From assembly GCA_916613615.1 (NCBI GenBank), contig OU744735.1:54700082-54764081 (forward strand): a DNA stretch of 64,000 nt, written 5' to 3'. How positions within the stretch are numbered: the first letter of the stretch is position 1; every line of letters starts with the position of its first letter. The notes beneath the pieces were generated by a model, which saw only the letters and a program-made list of their open reading frames with translations, did not search any database and was not told where the DNA came from. Below, piece after piece: positions 45,888-58,610 of the stretch. The stretch is from Steromphala cineraria (Eukaryota > Mollusca > Gastropoda > Trochida > Trochidae). Both the position numbers and the translations under genes were made by a program.

Positions 45888-47440
45888 TTAGGCTTGCAAC
45901 AGGTATGCGTGTCCATCAGGGAATAAACACAATCTATCGACAACATAATCCTCAGGGTTGCCTGTAACGCGCCACCAATTTTGCAAACAGTTTAGTTGGC
46001 AAGCACGCGAATGTGTTTGGCTGTTCCATCGACTACACGTACTTCTAATGTGGTCGGTATTTATCTCATTTACCTGACTTAACACATAAAGGCGATGATG
46101 TTGACACACCGAGCAACAATACACAATATATACCAAGCCGGAAGGTACATTTGATTTAAACGCATTGTCCCATGACGTGCTAAAGTACTTGCGGAGGGAG
46201 GGTAAAGGAACAGCAGTCAGCCTGACTGAATTGCAATATGGGTGAACGATCACTAGTTAATCAATTGTTTAAAGCAGAGGCGCTCTAACCCACGAACCCA
46301 CGTCTGTTGTGGATTATTGAGAGCTTCTTAAGCATGTATAAGGAGTGACTAAAGGTGCAGGCTTATCATGTGTTATTTCACCTAACGTTTACACGTTTTT
46401 TATCAGCTATTGAAACAGTCTTATCGAGATCTGACGAATGAGGTTTTGACTTCATATGCACCTCGGGTTATCCATTTTTTTTCTGTCGTATCGGCTGTCA
46501 ATTGGATAATTAATTGTTGACACGACTAACTTGTAAATCGTCGGACGTGTAGACTTATAAAGTATAAAGCAGAGAGTATAAATCAGTTCGAATGAGCAAA
46601 AGGCAATAGCAAATTGAAAATGTCACGTTAGTTGTGAGAGGTTTTCAAAGTCAAACAGGGTTCAATTTTCATGATTCAGAAACATGTCCATGATAATTTT
46701 GAGTCGGCATCCTTAGCAATCATTTCTGCACACTGATAAGTTTATTCTTCTTTGTTTATGTTTCACTTACAGCGTGAGGGTTGTGTGAAGGCTAAAAATA
46801 AAAGAATCAAATGCTAGTTGTGTTGAACAAAAGAAGGTTATTGTGTTATAGCTGTGTAAAGTGTAATTTGTTTTATGCTGAAATTTACTTTACTAATTAA
46901 CATATAAAACTACTACAAATAGAACCAATGGCTCTGTATCTCATCAGGCCTCATATCATTTTTCTTTTTGGGTGTGGCACAGGGTCACAAAATGTACAAT
47001 TAATCTAAATTAATAGTCTGTAGACAAGGCTTCAGCTTTCTAGGCCTTAAGCTTCTGGAGAAAAAGATGAAATTAGGTTTTCAGCTTTGGCCCCTGTGGC
47101 CCTTATTAGGGGTCACAGGGCCACCAAAGCTACAATTTATAATTCCCACTAGACCATGCCATGCGCCTATCGGGCCTTACAGTCCAGATGAGCTAAAATT
47201 CATAATCTAACGATGTTTCCAATAAAGGGAGTTTTAATGGAAAATACGAGACATAAAAGATTACATATTTAACATTTTTTCTTTAAACTATTTTTTGTCG
47301 ATTTTCTTCATATGACTTTCAAGCTCCATTTTTCTGCATTAGTCAATGCAATATGAAAAAAACCCATATTAAATTAATAATAAATAGCGGATTTTATATG
47401 AGTGTCATGACATACAATGTTCACGACACGAATGGTTAAA
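45888..47440. other. Upstream flank of the unrecognised gene
   Basis: An open frame directly upstream ends in TAA immediately before the ATG at 45887, so it is probably 5' UTR or flank. No TATA box or other core promoter element could be assigned. An AACTAGTGATCG-type start there is GTG, not ATG. Confidence 0.4.
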
Positions 47441-47442
47441 TA

Positions 47443-48702
47443 TTAGTATTTCCCGAGCAAAAACGAGGGATATGCTGGTATTTAGGCACCTTCCGGCTTG
47501 GTATAAATTGGTATATATATATGGCTGAATCCTTATTGTTATTGGCTTTTCTTTTCTTTTTATTATTCAACAAAACTTTGCACTAAGATACAGTCAAAAC
47601 TACTGAAGCAAATACAACCAAACTTTACAGACTGGTAGACCTTACCCTGGAATCGCGAGGCGAAGCTTTTCAGCCTGATTGGTCAAAGCATTAAAGGTTC
47701 AGTTCGATTCCAAAGTCCAAAATTCCAAAGTCCATTGATTTTTTTCATATTTCTTTTGATATCATGACAAATTCGTAGATCACGTGGTTTGGCCGCCATC
47801 TTGATTTTAAACACTTTTTTTCACTTTCGGCAAAATCTTGACCCCACCCACCTTTGACTGGACACTGCTCAATAAAAACTTGCACTAGAAGTTTAAGGCC
47901 TGGCTGATAACAAGTTTGTAATAAAATTTGAAAAGGGCAGATAACTCAAAAACCTTACCGAAAAATTTCATGATTTTTGCATGAGAGCTAGACATGACCA
48001 CATGGCCTCAGGTCACAGTTATTTTGACCCGGTAGTGGTGAGAGAAGGAAATGATGAAATAGTAGGGTGTTGTGGGATATTATTTTCTAGGCTTGTTTAC
48101 ATTGGAGACATATGTTTCCGGATTTCATGGAGAGGTAAGATTTGGTCCTTTCAGCGGTAATTTTAAAAAAAATTTGGAGTGAATATTTTTGGATTGGTGG
48201 GGATCATAGATTTTGCATATTGTGGGCAGTTTCATGTGCTTTCTCTGGCATGTCAGTGTATATTGACATTTTTCATTCATATTTCAAAATCGGCATGGTC
48301 AACACCAAGTTTACTCTGCGATTTTGTAGTGTCGAGAGGTTGTATTTTCATTTCAAAACAAGTCCCCCAGTCCCGCAATGCCAGGTAGCTTTGTAGCGAC
48401 CAATATCACTAATGATAAATGCACTGGAAATTAATTGTGGACTGAGGCCACATGACCGCTCGCGAACAGTCATTTCCGGTCGCCATGACGCAGTTTCCTA
48501 ACATAGGGTCAGCTCCGACAGAAAAACTGTAAATGAACCTTTCTAATGCTGCTGAACCATATCCTGTGATGATATTTTCATGAAACTTGCAGGAATAATA
48601 GATGACATTATCATCTGTACAACCATTATGTACGATTTGCGGCTGAATTCTGTTGTGGTCGTGTTTTCTTGCTCTCGCTCGGGAAATACTAATATTTAGG
48701 CA
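47443..48702. mobile_element. Possible DNA transposon with TAAATATTAGTATTTCCC ends
   Basis: TAAATATTAGTATTTCCCG at the left reappears inverted (GGGAAATACTAATATTTA) at the right, giving about 1.26 kb. The interior carries no credible transposase; frames at 48142-48396 and 48409-48705 lack recognisable domains. No clear target duplication. Confidence 0.45.
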
Positions 48703-48905
48703 CACGTGTCGTTAACATAGTATGTCATGGACACTTATATGATATCCTCTATCAAGTTGCTGTTTTTAAATCAGGTATTGGGTATAGGGTTGCAAATCAA
48801 GGGAACCACGTTACAATAGGACGCGGCCACGCAGCCTTCGGTAACTCCAGGATTAGAGACAGTGTTGCATCCTGGATAACACGACGAACCAAAGCGTGAT
48901 GCATA

Positions 48906-48933
48906 TATAGACAGACAGACAGACAGACAGATA
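48906..48933. repeat. (ACAG)n microsatellite
   Basis: About six ACAG units with a short GATA run after them. Confidence 0.9.
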
Positions 48934-49887
48934 TAGATATTGTATTTCAGTCTCACCTCACATAAAATAAATGATCAAAATTGGTTGGAAAAATAACATA
49001 AAAGCGAGCCACCTTTTAAGGGTAATGAGAGACTATCATCAAAAGTAAAAAAGAAATATAAATTCATTGTATAGTTTTACATGTAGTTTGCTCATATAAA
49101 TTATTACAGAGCATCCAAGTTTCATATTGCTCACCGAAATTACCGAGAAAGCTGGAATATGATTGATTGCATAAAGAACGGCCCTGCAAACAGATTAACT
49201 GTAAATAATTGTGGTGTCATTTCCGGTTCAAAGTTCACTTTGACACGGACCTCTGCGGGATTCCGTCAGATCGTAGATGAGTTAACAACATAATATAAAA
49301 AAAGGGAGCGAATCGATGTCTTCATTTCAATGAGATAGTCGGCTTATCAGCTGATGGTCGTAAAGAAAATCAAGATCATCGGTGTGCGAATGACTACTTA
49401 CAACATTTTTGAGATTTTAAAAGCGCTTCAGTGGATACGAATTCACACTTGCACGCGGGGGACATAACGAATTTTTAATTTGTGAAATAAATGAGTTAAG
49501 CTGCGGCCGGTCATACTGAAATTAGGGATGAAATGATTCAAATAATTTGAGGAAAAGGGGAAGTTGGAAAGTGTTGATTATGTTTTGTGATATAAGTTTA
49601 GCTTAGGGCCAAAATGATTAAATCTTTTATTTAGCGCATGGAAGATGGGGGTTTATTTATTAATTTAAGGTTGTGTTGAAGGTTGTATGGTTTGAGGTTC
49701 AAGCGATCACCCGCACTCTATCACGTTTTCCTAAATGGTTCAACCACTTTTTAATTTACCCAAAACTACGGAACACGACAGCCGCTTTGACAAATATTAC
49801 GATAATGGTTTAACCGTGAAGAGGGAATCGTGTGAACCGGTGAACGTACATGCATATGGTAATAAAGATTATTTGTCCTTAGGTACT

Positions 49888-50905
49888 TACTAAGGGTCGC
49901 ATACCGATTCGTCGAATTTCTAGTTTTAGAATAGAAAAATCCATTCGACGGATCGGTACTGTGATTTTAGTTGTTGATTGGCTTACATAACGTTCGAACG
50001 TTCCAAAATAAGACAAAGGGGGTGTTTGGACTCTTATTCATTTATTTTGATCACTTGAAGTTAGGATGGTGCGATGTTGTATATAATGAGTAAATAATAT
50101 TATATAAAGAATTGTATGCAATATTTGGCTAATTTGGGAACAACAGCAAAATTTTAATAAATATTATAAATTCTTGTCAGAATTTGTGTTTAGACTAATG
50201 AAGAATAATGGTACACGTCACTTGTCAATAGTATTGGTTTTTTTTATTTAAATTAAAAATCTTGTGATTATTTACATACATGTATATCGCTCTGTGAATC
50301 TGAAATGTAGACTGGGCCTATGGCCTCCACTGTGCACAAGGAAATAAAGATAGATTGATTGAGTAAATAACATTATCAATATCAAACGTACGGGCCATGT
50401 CTCAATTATAGCCAAATGGTATGGGATAATATTTTAAGAGGTCTTGGACATCATCAAATTTAATGGAAGTTAGAAAGTGGTAAAAACTTGGAAGTAATGC
50501 AAAGTATAAGTAAAATGATTTGAAAGTGATGCATGTGTCATACATGTATTTGAATAGGGACACAAAGGATCAATTAATCATTTAACTTGTACCCTTCATC
50601 AAAGTATTAAATTTAGATAAACAGAAAGGGGTTTACAGTATGAACCCTTTACTCGGCAATATGTCCGTCGAAGAAATAAGACTTTATCATGTAAACAACT
50701 TACTTCATTTCAAGTAATACAATATCAATCGTAATGCTTGTAAACAACCCGTACACCCCTCCATTAATTAACTTAGATTCTCCCAGGGTCTCATGCTCGC
50801 TAAGATTCGACCGATCGGTACAAAATCACTAAAGCGTTATTCGACGGATAGGTACAGTTCAATTTTTAAAATTCGACGGATTAGGCCGTAATCTTACTAA
50901 GATAT
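49888..50905. mobile_element. Possible diverged foldback element
   Basis: ACTTACTAAG with CCGATTCGTCGAATTT at the left faces AAAATTCGACGGATTAGG with CTTACTAAG at the right in inverted orientation. Internal TTCGACGGAT motifs recur on both sides. The match is imperfect and no TSD was fixed. It contains the 50275-50365 tail repeat. Confidence 0.35.
50275..50365 (+). repeat. Second copy of the TAGACTGGGCCTATGGCC tail
   Basis: See 42955-43035. Ends with AAGGAAATAAAGATAGATTG. Confidence 0.7.
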
Positions 50906-51681
50906 CACATTTTATTGAATAGCTTCACAATTCCTACTTTTCACGAATTCTCATGTTTGTACAGACAACTCTTACTATCTTTGATGCTGATGAAGAAGAA
51001 GAAAATTAGTCTATTAAAGTGTCATACTTTTCAAGTATACATTACATTACATAAAATATCACAGAAGAGTAGAAAAAGCGAAGTCCAGCCTACATAGGCT
51101 TATGAGACACCATATAAATAAAAAACCCATTATAAACACTTATTATTGAGACAGTTGAGAGATGCACACATACACAAACTCACACACATATAATTATGAT
51201 AGTCCACAGTGACTTTGTTCGTATTACACTTTGCATTATTAAGTGTGGGCCAGTTGTCAAAGATAAAGTGAGTGTGTTTCCTCAATTAGAGAATTTAACA
51301 ATACCTGCTACAGTGCCTTAGCATGGCCAAATTATTCAACTCTGTCATTATCCTCTCGTGCAGTTATTTTGGGAAATGTGTTAATTGGTCTACAGCTGAT
51401 AGAAACATGAACCTTTGAGTAAAGATTTTACGAACGCTTAGATTTATTTGATATCTCTATATAGTAGCTTAAACAACAAGAAACCTCATAATTTTTCCCA
51501 TGTTAATTGGTAAATATGTACAGAAAACATTGTCAACTTCAAAAAACACCAAAAAACGTTTTCATCGGTCCTCTAATAACAAAGATATCGCCCTTCAAAG
51601 TGCGAAAATTTTAGGCTTCTCAATTTGACAGTCTGAAAAGGGATTCTACCGGGTGAACGATATGGCCTTTACTGCGCATGC

Positions 51682-51740
51682 GAGAAAGGGCGATGTGATG
51701 TGGCAGGTTATGATAGGCTGAGAGAAGTTTTACAGATTGT
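51682..51740. repeat. Dispersed ~60-bp repeat (copy at 53178-53236)
   Basis: Both contain GCGAGAAAGGGCGATGTGATG, in adjoining blocks, and GTGGCAGGTTATGAT(A/T)GGCT, then GAGAAGTTTTACAGA. Same orientation. Confidence 0.75.
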
Positions 51741-52413
51741 GTATTATTACATCATATACAGAACGGAAATGGGCCTAATCAATGTAAATATAACAGACAA
51801 TGGTGGTAAATAAACAGAATAAACATATTTTAGCACGATTTAGAAGCTTCATCTGTCCGGCAATAAAACAGAGTAGTAATTAAACAGTTATGGCACATCG
51901 TAACTGATTATGTAATTACAGGCCTAGGGAGTCGCGCTTGGGATATTTAACACTCTTTGACAATGTTGTTACAAGAATTAGGGGATGTTGTTTTAGAGAT
52001 CAAGCATGTCTGCCCATCTATGACACGCCCAGTTGTCAAAGCACTAGTCATCCATTGGTCAATAATAAGACGAACTAGATCCAATCCAAAATTAAACATT
52101 TAGAATTTATCATATGCATTGTTTCTGTCTTAAGATGAACATATACAGTACACATGAGATGGAGTATTTTGCGTTTACAGTGACTTCAATAAGGTAGGCT
52201 TTGGTCACATGATATGTAAACTAAATTTTGTGCATTCAAACTTATATGTATGCATATTTGTTATTTCAGGCAGTTGTTTGCGTTAGAAGTTTAAAAATAT
52301 TAAAAATTTAAAATAACATTATCTCAAACAAAGATATAGAAGGGTATTTATTTTACGCTGATGAGTTGTCTCTTTGTAAACTAACATTGTTTCTTTATTT
52401 GATTGAGAAACGC

Positions 52414-52680
52414 TCAAGACATGATGAAACATGGTGTCAAAAGGTGTATCAAATTGTATTGCGAACTTAATACAATTTCATGACATGATGCCTCAATGAC
52501 TCTCTTTCCGAATATTTCGTAGTGTGTATATAGCAAAACCTCATTCAGATTATATAAAATTACTTCAGGATTATTCATAAGTTCCTTAAAACATTTCACT
52601 AACTTGTTTAATTTGTTTTCAATTTTATCTGGCCACTCATCACAAAATGTAAACTTAGAACTACTAAATTCAAAACATAA
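52414..52680 (-). pseudogene. Coding-like fragment, unrecognised
   Basis: A minus-strand frame of about 88 codons without obvious low complexity. It reads FCDEWPDKIENKLNKLV, then KCFKELMNNPEVILYNLNEV and EASCHEIVLSS, ending in TGA. Upstream it runs into a stop near 52670. Composition looks protein-like, perhaps part of a retroelement ORF, but no family was recognised and no splice sites are clear. Confidence 0.25.
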
Positions 52681-54848
52681 CTATACCGTAATATCTAAGA
52701 GATTTTCAAAACATGATTGAATATTAAGATTTTGCCTTGATGAAATATCCTAATGTTTATACCATTAATGAAGATATAACCTTAGCATTTAATTGCTTTG
52801 TTGTATGTTTACGAAAATCGTTGTTTCAATACTGTCACTGTATATGATATGTGTACTGATCTGTCCATGTTTACGTTACGTCACTATTTTGTTTCTTTTT
52901 TAAAAATAGATATGCGAAACATAGTTCTATGACAGGGCTATGACATACCATGTAGTCTCATTGATGAATTGACGACTTTAGATCCCTCTGTAGAAGCCGT
53001 GATTAAGCTATCAACAGTCAAAAAGATTCAACCAAAATTAGTAAATGTCTTCATTATATGTCTCACTAACTAACCATCATACTGGAAAGTTGTTTTCTTT
53101 GTTTGTATAGTAATTATACGTAAGTAAGTGACCGCTTGACTCAATACTGTAAACAATAGCAATAGCCTGACCAGTTTGGCGAGAAAGGGCGATGTGATGT
53201 GGCAGGTTATGATTGGCTGAGAGAAGTTTTACAGACTGAAAATATGATGTTTGTTTTCAAAGTCATTAAATGACTATTTTGCGCATGTTTTTGAACAAAC
53301 AAAATATCAATGTTATCTCAAGATATCTTTATGTATCCATTTCTGCATTGTGTACCCCCTCGGGGTTACATGTTGTTTAACGTTTTTTTTATTACAAAAA
53401 TATCGTACAATCAATCAATCTACAGTAATACATGAAAGCGGGTTGTAACGAGAAAAGAGAGGGAAACAGAAGAAAGTAGATAGTGGATAGCAATAGGGTG
53501 CAGGAAAAGGCAAGAAGACTCACGGTAATTTAGTCATTTTTGAAAAGCATTGACCATTTTCTTTGGAAAATGGGGTCATCTTCCGAAAATACATATTTTT
53601 CTAAATTCTAGTCATATTTTATTAAATGAATTAGGCGATTAAAGATTAAATCATCAGGGTTAAAACTTGTTTTATTGATAAACGCTGTTGTGATAATAAG
53701 GATGTGGTTTATCAATACATTTGCCGTATCAATTACATCCAAGTAGAAATTTTGTAATATCAATGTCAAGGCTGGTGTTTGTCTTGGAATGGTACCAGTT
53801 CATTAATTTTGTAATGAGATTTTCAATTTTTTCACATGAATAAAATAAATGTTCAATTGTTTCAATTTCTCTTTACAAAAGGTACATAGATTGTCCTGAC
53901 AAATACCTATTTTGCAAAGAAAGGATCTTGTTAAGATTATTCGGTGAATAAATTTAAATTGAAAATTTCGCTTGCCTTGTTTTTTATTGTTGTACCATTT
54001 ATTAGTTCAAAACAATCAGAAAGATAATTTTCAGGCAGGATAAAATTAAGCTTTGATTCCCACTTAGACTGAAGGTTATCTAAGGAAATAACTTTGTTGG
54101 CACATAGTTGGGAGTACACAAATTTGCAGTCTTCAGAGGTACATATTTGTTTTAGAATAGTTCATTGTGTATTTACCCCAGTGTCAAAATAAGTTGTTGC
54201 CTGAATAAGATCGGAGTATTGTTTAGGTATATATTTCAAAAATATGAAATAAAGAAGATATGTGTGTTGAAGATTGAATTCCTGTTTCAGTGTTACAAAT
54301 GTTTTTATATCACCAGTTGAAGAGATAATGTCCCTAATGTGTTTCATTCCGTTTCTATACCACGAGATAAATAATTTCATATCAATAAATGGAACAAAGT
54401 TTATAAATGGTAGGGATACAAAACCGTCAAAGGTAACAGTATCATAATTGCCTATACATACGTAACACATTACTACATCTTTCCAAAAACAGTTTTTGAT
54501 TTTGCTAGCATATGTTATCAGTCTTTCTATTTGGAAGTTAAACAAATCAATGTCTCCAAATTGTGATAATGATTCAAACACTAGGTGCTGCCCTAAGCCT
54601 TTTCTTTCAAATAGTCGCTTATCCATTTGGTCTTCATATAATTACAGACTGATAAGATATCTATCATTTTCAAACCCCCCTTTGCATATTCATTTATCAA
54701 CATATTACGCTTAATCTTATCACGATTCCCTCCCCATATAAACTTGTAAAGAATAGAGTTTAAACGTTTAACAAAGTTTTCAGGTGGATTGGGAAGCTAC
54801 GGAACCGTAGAGGGGACATTGCATGAGTTTAATTTTGAGATTATTATG

Positions 54849-55029
54849 TCGTGGCCACGAGATAGTAAGTCGTGGCCACGAGATAATAAGTCGTGGCCAC
54901 GAGATAATAAGTCGTGGCCACGAGATAATAAGTCGTGGCCACGAGATATTAAGTCGTGGCCACGAGATATTAAGTCGTGGCCACGAGATCATATGTCGTG
55001 GCCACGAGATCATATGGCGTGGCTACGAC
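54849..55029. repeat. Palindrome array, left arm
   Basis: Eight exact TCGTGGCCACGA palindromes plus one degenerate (GCGTGGCTACGA), separated by 8-bp spacers such as GATAATAAG. Open frames through it (SWPRD repeats) exist on both strands because of the 20-bp period and composition; they are not genes. Confidence 0.95.
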
Positions 55030-55624
55030 TTAAGTTAACCAATAGATTTTCAGTATTAGTCGGCCATTTTGTTGAGAGATAAAACGTAGTAGAGAGGTTA
55101 TGATTGGTGCTTTAAGCCCCTCAAAGAGGAGGGTAGGGGTGTAAGACCGAAAATAAATCTGGAGGTTCTGCTTCCCTCTTAATGAGGGTCATTTTATTCA
55201 AATTATAACCTCTCTGCAATGGCTATTATAACCAATTTATCAATTTTGGTTAGTGTGTGTGTTCTCCAAGACAACCCTTTTATTTGAATAAAACGTTATC
55301 ATTAGGTCTATGAAACCTATCCTACGCTGCTTGTCGTTCATATCTCATTTCTTATTCAATATTTCCTTTTACGAGATACATAAAAGAGCACTACGCATAT
55401 TATTTGTTGCAATAAAGAATGGTGTTTCCAAAAACATACTCAGTACGCAAATACTACGTACACTATCCAACAATGTACAAAGTATATTTGATTTGGTTAC
55501 TTTTTAAAGTATTCAATCAAAAATGATTTATCAATAACCCATTAAAAAATTCACAATCACTTATAATAAACGTGCATATTATAACAACCGGTATAACCAG
55601 ACTTAAACTTCTACCTATGTAATA

Positions 55625-57115
55625 CTTCGCCTTGCCCTAAACCTTTTTATTTCAGCCACCTTGGTCAGTAGTAAGATGGTCAACAACACATACAAATGGA
55701 ATTGTAACACTTTAGATTGTTATCAATTTAAAGAAAATAAGATTCATAAACAAAAAAGTTTTCGAACCCGGAACCTCTATGTTATCAAGCTACTTAATTA
55801 CTTAAACCTCTTTCTACCCTAACCCTCTTTGTAAACCTCGGTTTCAATAACCCTCACCTAACCGTATACACAACTGTTACCACCCCAAACCCCGTACCCT
55901 CTAAATATCCCGTGTTTACATAAACTTACTTTATTGTATACCAAACCATAACCCTCGCCTTGCCCTATCCCTCTGGTTATTAGTCGGTTTCATTACACTC
56001 GCGTATACCAGAGTCTCTGCTTTGCCTTAACCCTCTTCGTAACTCTAGATTCCATAACCTTCCCTTAACAGTATACCTAACCCCTCGCTTTGGCTCAACT
56101 CCAACGTATCCTCGTTACCATAACCCTCGCTTTGCAAAATAAAAAATGTAACCCTAACGTTTCTCAATCAACCCTCCCCGCTTTCGTAACGCTTGTTTCC
56201 CATAAACTCGATAACCTAACTGTAGCCATCGCTCTAACCCTGTCCGTAACACTCGTTTTCATGCAGTTAGGTAGACGGTAATGCGATGGTTATGGACACG
56301 AGGGTTAAGATGAGGGTTAGTGTAAAGCAAGGGTTACAATAAGGTATACGCTAAAGCGAGGGTTATGAAACAAGGGTTACTAGAAGGTGAGGGCCAAGTG
56401 ACGGATACAGCTAGGTATATTGTAAAGCAAAGCAAGGGGTGTAATGTTAGGCTTAAGTGCTCAAAACACGCAGAATACCTAACATTTGCATGCTTATATC
56501 TAGAGCACTTGGCATGCAATAAAAGGGAGTGTACCTAAGGGTTTAGAGCAAAGCGAAGGTTGCAGTTAGGTAGACGGTAATGGAGGGTTATAAAAAGAGG
56601 TTTACTTAGAGGTATAGGGCAACGCAAGGGTTACAGTTAGGTAAACAATATAGCCAGGGTAAGGAAAACGAGAGTAGTGGAGGTAAGGGCAAAGCAAGTG
56701 TTACACTCAGTTTACTGTAAAGCGAGGATTCGTTAACACGAGGGTTAGGGAAAATGAGGGTTACAGTGAGATATACTAGTACTGTAAAGTGAGGGTAATA
56801 AAAACGAATAATACGTAGAAAGTTAGGACAAATGTGGTGTTATCATTAGATATATTGTTAAGGGAGGGTTAGGAAATCGAGGGTTACCTAAAGGATTAAA
56901 GATAGGGTAATTGGGTACCTGGGGCAAAACTAGGGACAAGTAAGATATACGGTAAATTGATGGTAATGGAAAAGAGGTTGCGTAAGGGGTAAGCACACAG
57001 CGAGGGTTGCAGTTATACGGTAAAGTGAGGGTTGTTGAAACAAGGGGTAGAAGATTGTAAGGGCAAAGCGAGGGTAACAGTTAACTTTACTGTAAAGCGA
57101 AGGTTATTATCTTGG
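55625..57115. repeat. Inverted core of degenerate CCCTAA-like repeats
   Basis: 55625-56280 contains many TAACCCTCGCTTTGCCC and GTAACCCTCGTTTCC variants. 56290-57115 contains the complementary GAGGGTTACAG and GCAAAGCGAGGGTTA forms. The symmetry centre is near 56260-56290 (TTTTCATGCAGTTAGG). Spacing of recognisable units is roughly 60-75 bp. Resemblance to telomere repeats is superficial. Confidence 0.8.
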
Positions 57116-58429
57116 ATTGGAGTGTACTAAGAAGGTGGTACAAATATATACGGGTACCTTCAGAAGTTGTTGTTGAAACAGTCTGATAGGTACTACACTA
57201 TGGGGGGTAATTAATAACGATTTTTGGTACTTTACGGTATGACCGCCTCTATATGTATTATGACGGATGAACATCTTTATGTCTTGAACTTCTTTTACAT
57301 TTGCATTTGGATATTAACACTGTTACGAAAATCTAGACTTTATAAATTGAACATTGGTTGATTGGATTAAAAGAATGATTAAATGATAAGAATAATTATA
57401 GATACATGCTGTGCAGATAAATAGCTGCCACCCTTTTTTTATTGATATTCTGTACTCAATGTAAGCTATGCACATGTATATTCTATAGAATGTATTCAAG
57501 TGGTATTTATGCATAAAAGACCATGCTGGGGTTTTTTGTTTGTTTTTTAAAAAGATTTATATATGTTTTATGCTAGGAAAGTGGTGTTTGGATGAAATAT
57601 ATGATATAGATGCATGATAAATAGTTACTTTATAACATAACTTTTGATGAGTTAAACTTATATCAAGCAAAAGATATAGGCCTATATATATACACGAAAA
57701 ATCCACAAGCACAACTTATATATTGAAACTGCATATACAAACTGTAGAAGTATATATAAAGTGTACAGTAAACTTAAGGATTTTAATTGGTACTTCTGTA
57801 TACTATAAAACACATGGGTGGTTATAACATGCATGTTTATTTTAAGTGATGGTGAATCTTTTAATGGGTTATTGATAAATCATTTTCGATTGAATACTTT
57901 ATAGATTAACCAAATTAAATATACTTGGTACGTTGTTGGACAATGTAGTATTTGTGCATACTGAGTACGTATTTTGGAAACACCATTCTTGGGATCCATC
58001 AATTAGCCTTGATTGGATTGGATAGGACTTCTATAAATCTTTCTTGTTGCAACAAATCATATGCGTAGTGCTCTTTTATGTATCTCGTAAAACGAAATAT
58101 TGAATAAGAAATGAGATATGAACGACAAGCAGCGTAGGATAGGTTTCATAGACCTAATGATAACGTTTTATTCAAATAAAAGGGTTGTCTTGGAGAACAC
58201 ACACACTAACCAAAATTGATAAATTGGTTATAATAGCCATTGCAGAGAGGTTATAATTTGAATAAAATGACCCTCATTAAGAGGGAAGCAGAACCTCCAG
58301 ATTTATTTTCGGTCTTACACCCCTACCCTCCTCTTTGAGGGGCTTAAAGCACCAATCATAACCTCTCTACTACGTTTTATCTCTCAACAAAATGGCCGAC
58401 TAATACTGAAAATCTATTGGTTAACTTAA

Positions 58430-58610
58430 GTCGTGGCCACGCCATATGATCTCGTGGCCACGACATATGATCTCGTGGCCACGACTTAATATCTCGTGGC
58501 CACGACTTATTATCTCGTGGCCACGACTTATTATCTCGTGGCCACGACTTATTATCTCGTGGCCACGACTTACTATCTCGTGGCCACGACTTACTATCTC
58601 GTGGCCACGA
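58430..58610. repeat. Palindrome array, right arm
   Basis: Inverted counterpart of 54849-55029, also eight exact palindromes plus one end unit (GTGGCCACGCC context). Spacer order differs slightly from the left arm: two TAGTAAG-type and one ATATTAAG-type spacers versus one and two. Confidence 0.95.

Noticed and set aside
45888..46253. Open frame directly upstream of the unrecognised gene
   Set aside because: It starts at GTG, ends in TAA just before the ATG, and has no splice link; more likely 5' UTR or flank.
54849..55029. CRISPR-like array of palindromic repeats
   Set aside because: Spacers are short, nearly identical and repeated in the other arm; eukaryotic transposon context and no cas genes.
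54780..55082. SWPRD / RGHEI repeat proteins (also 58377-58703)
   Set aside because: 20-bp palindromic tandem repeats read in three frames on both strands; no gene signals.
55625..57115. Interstitial telomere tract
   Set aside because: CCCTAA-like motifs are degenerate, spaced by other sequence, and inverted around a centre inside a transposon.
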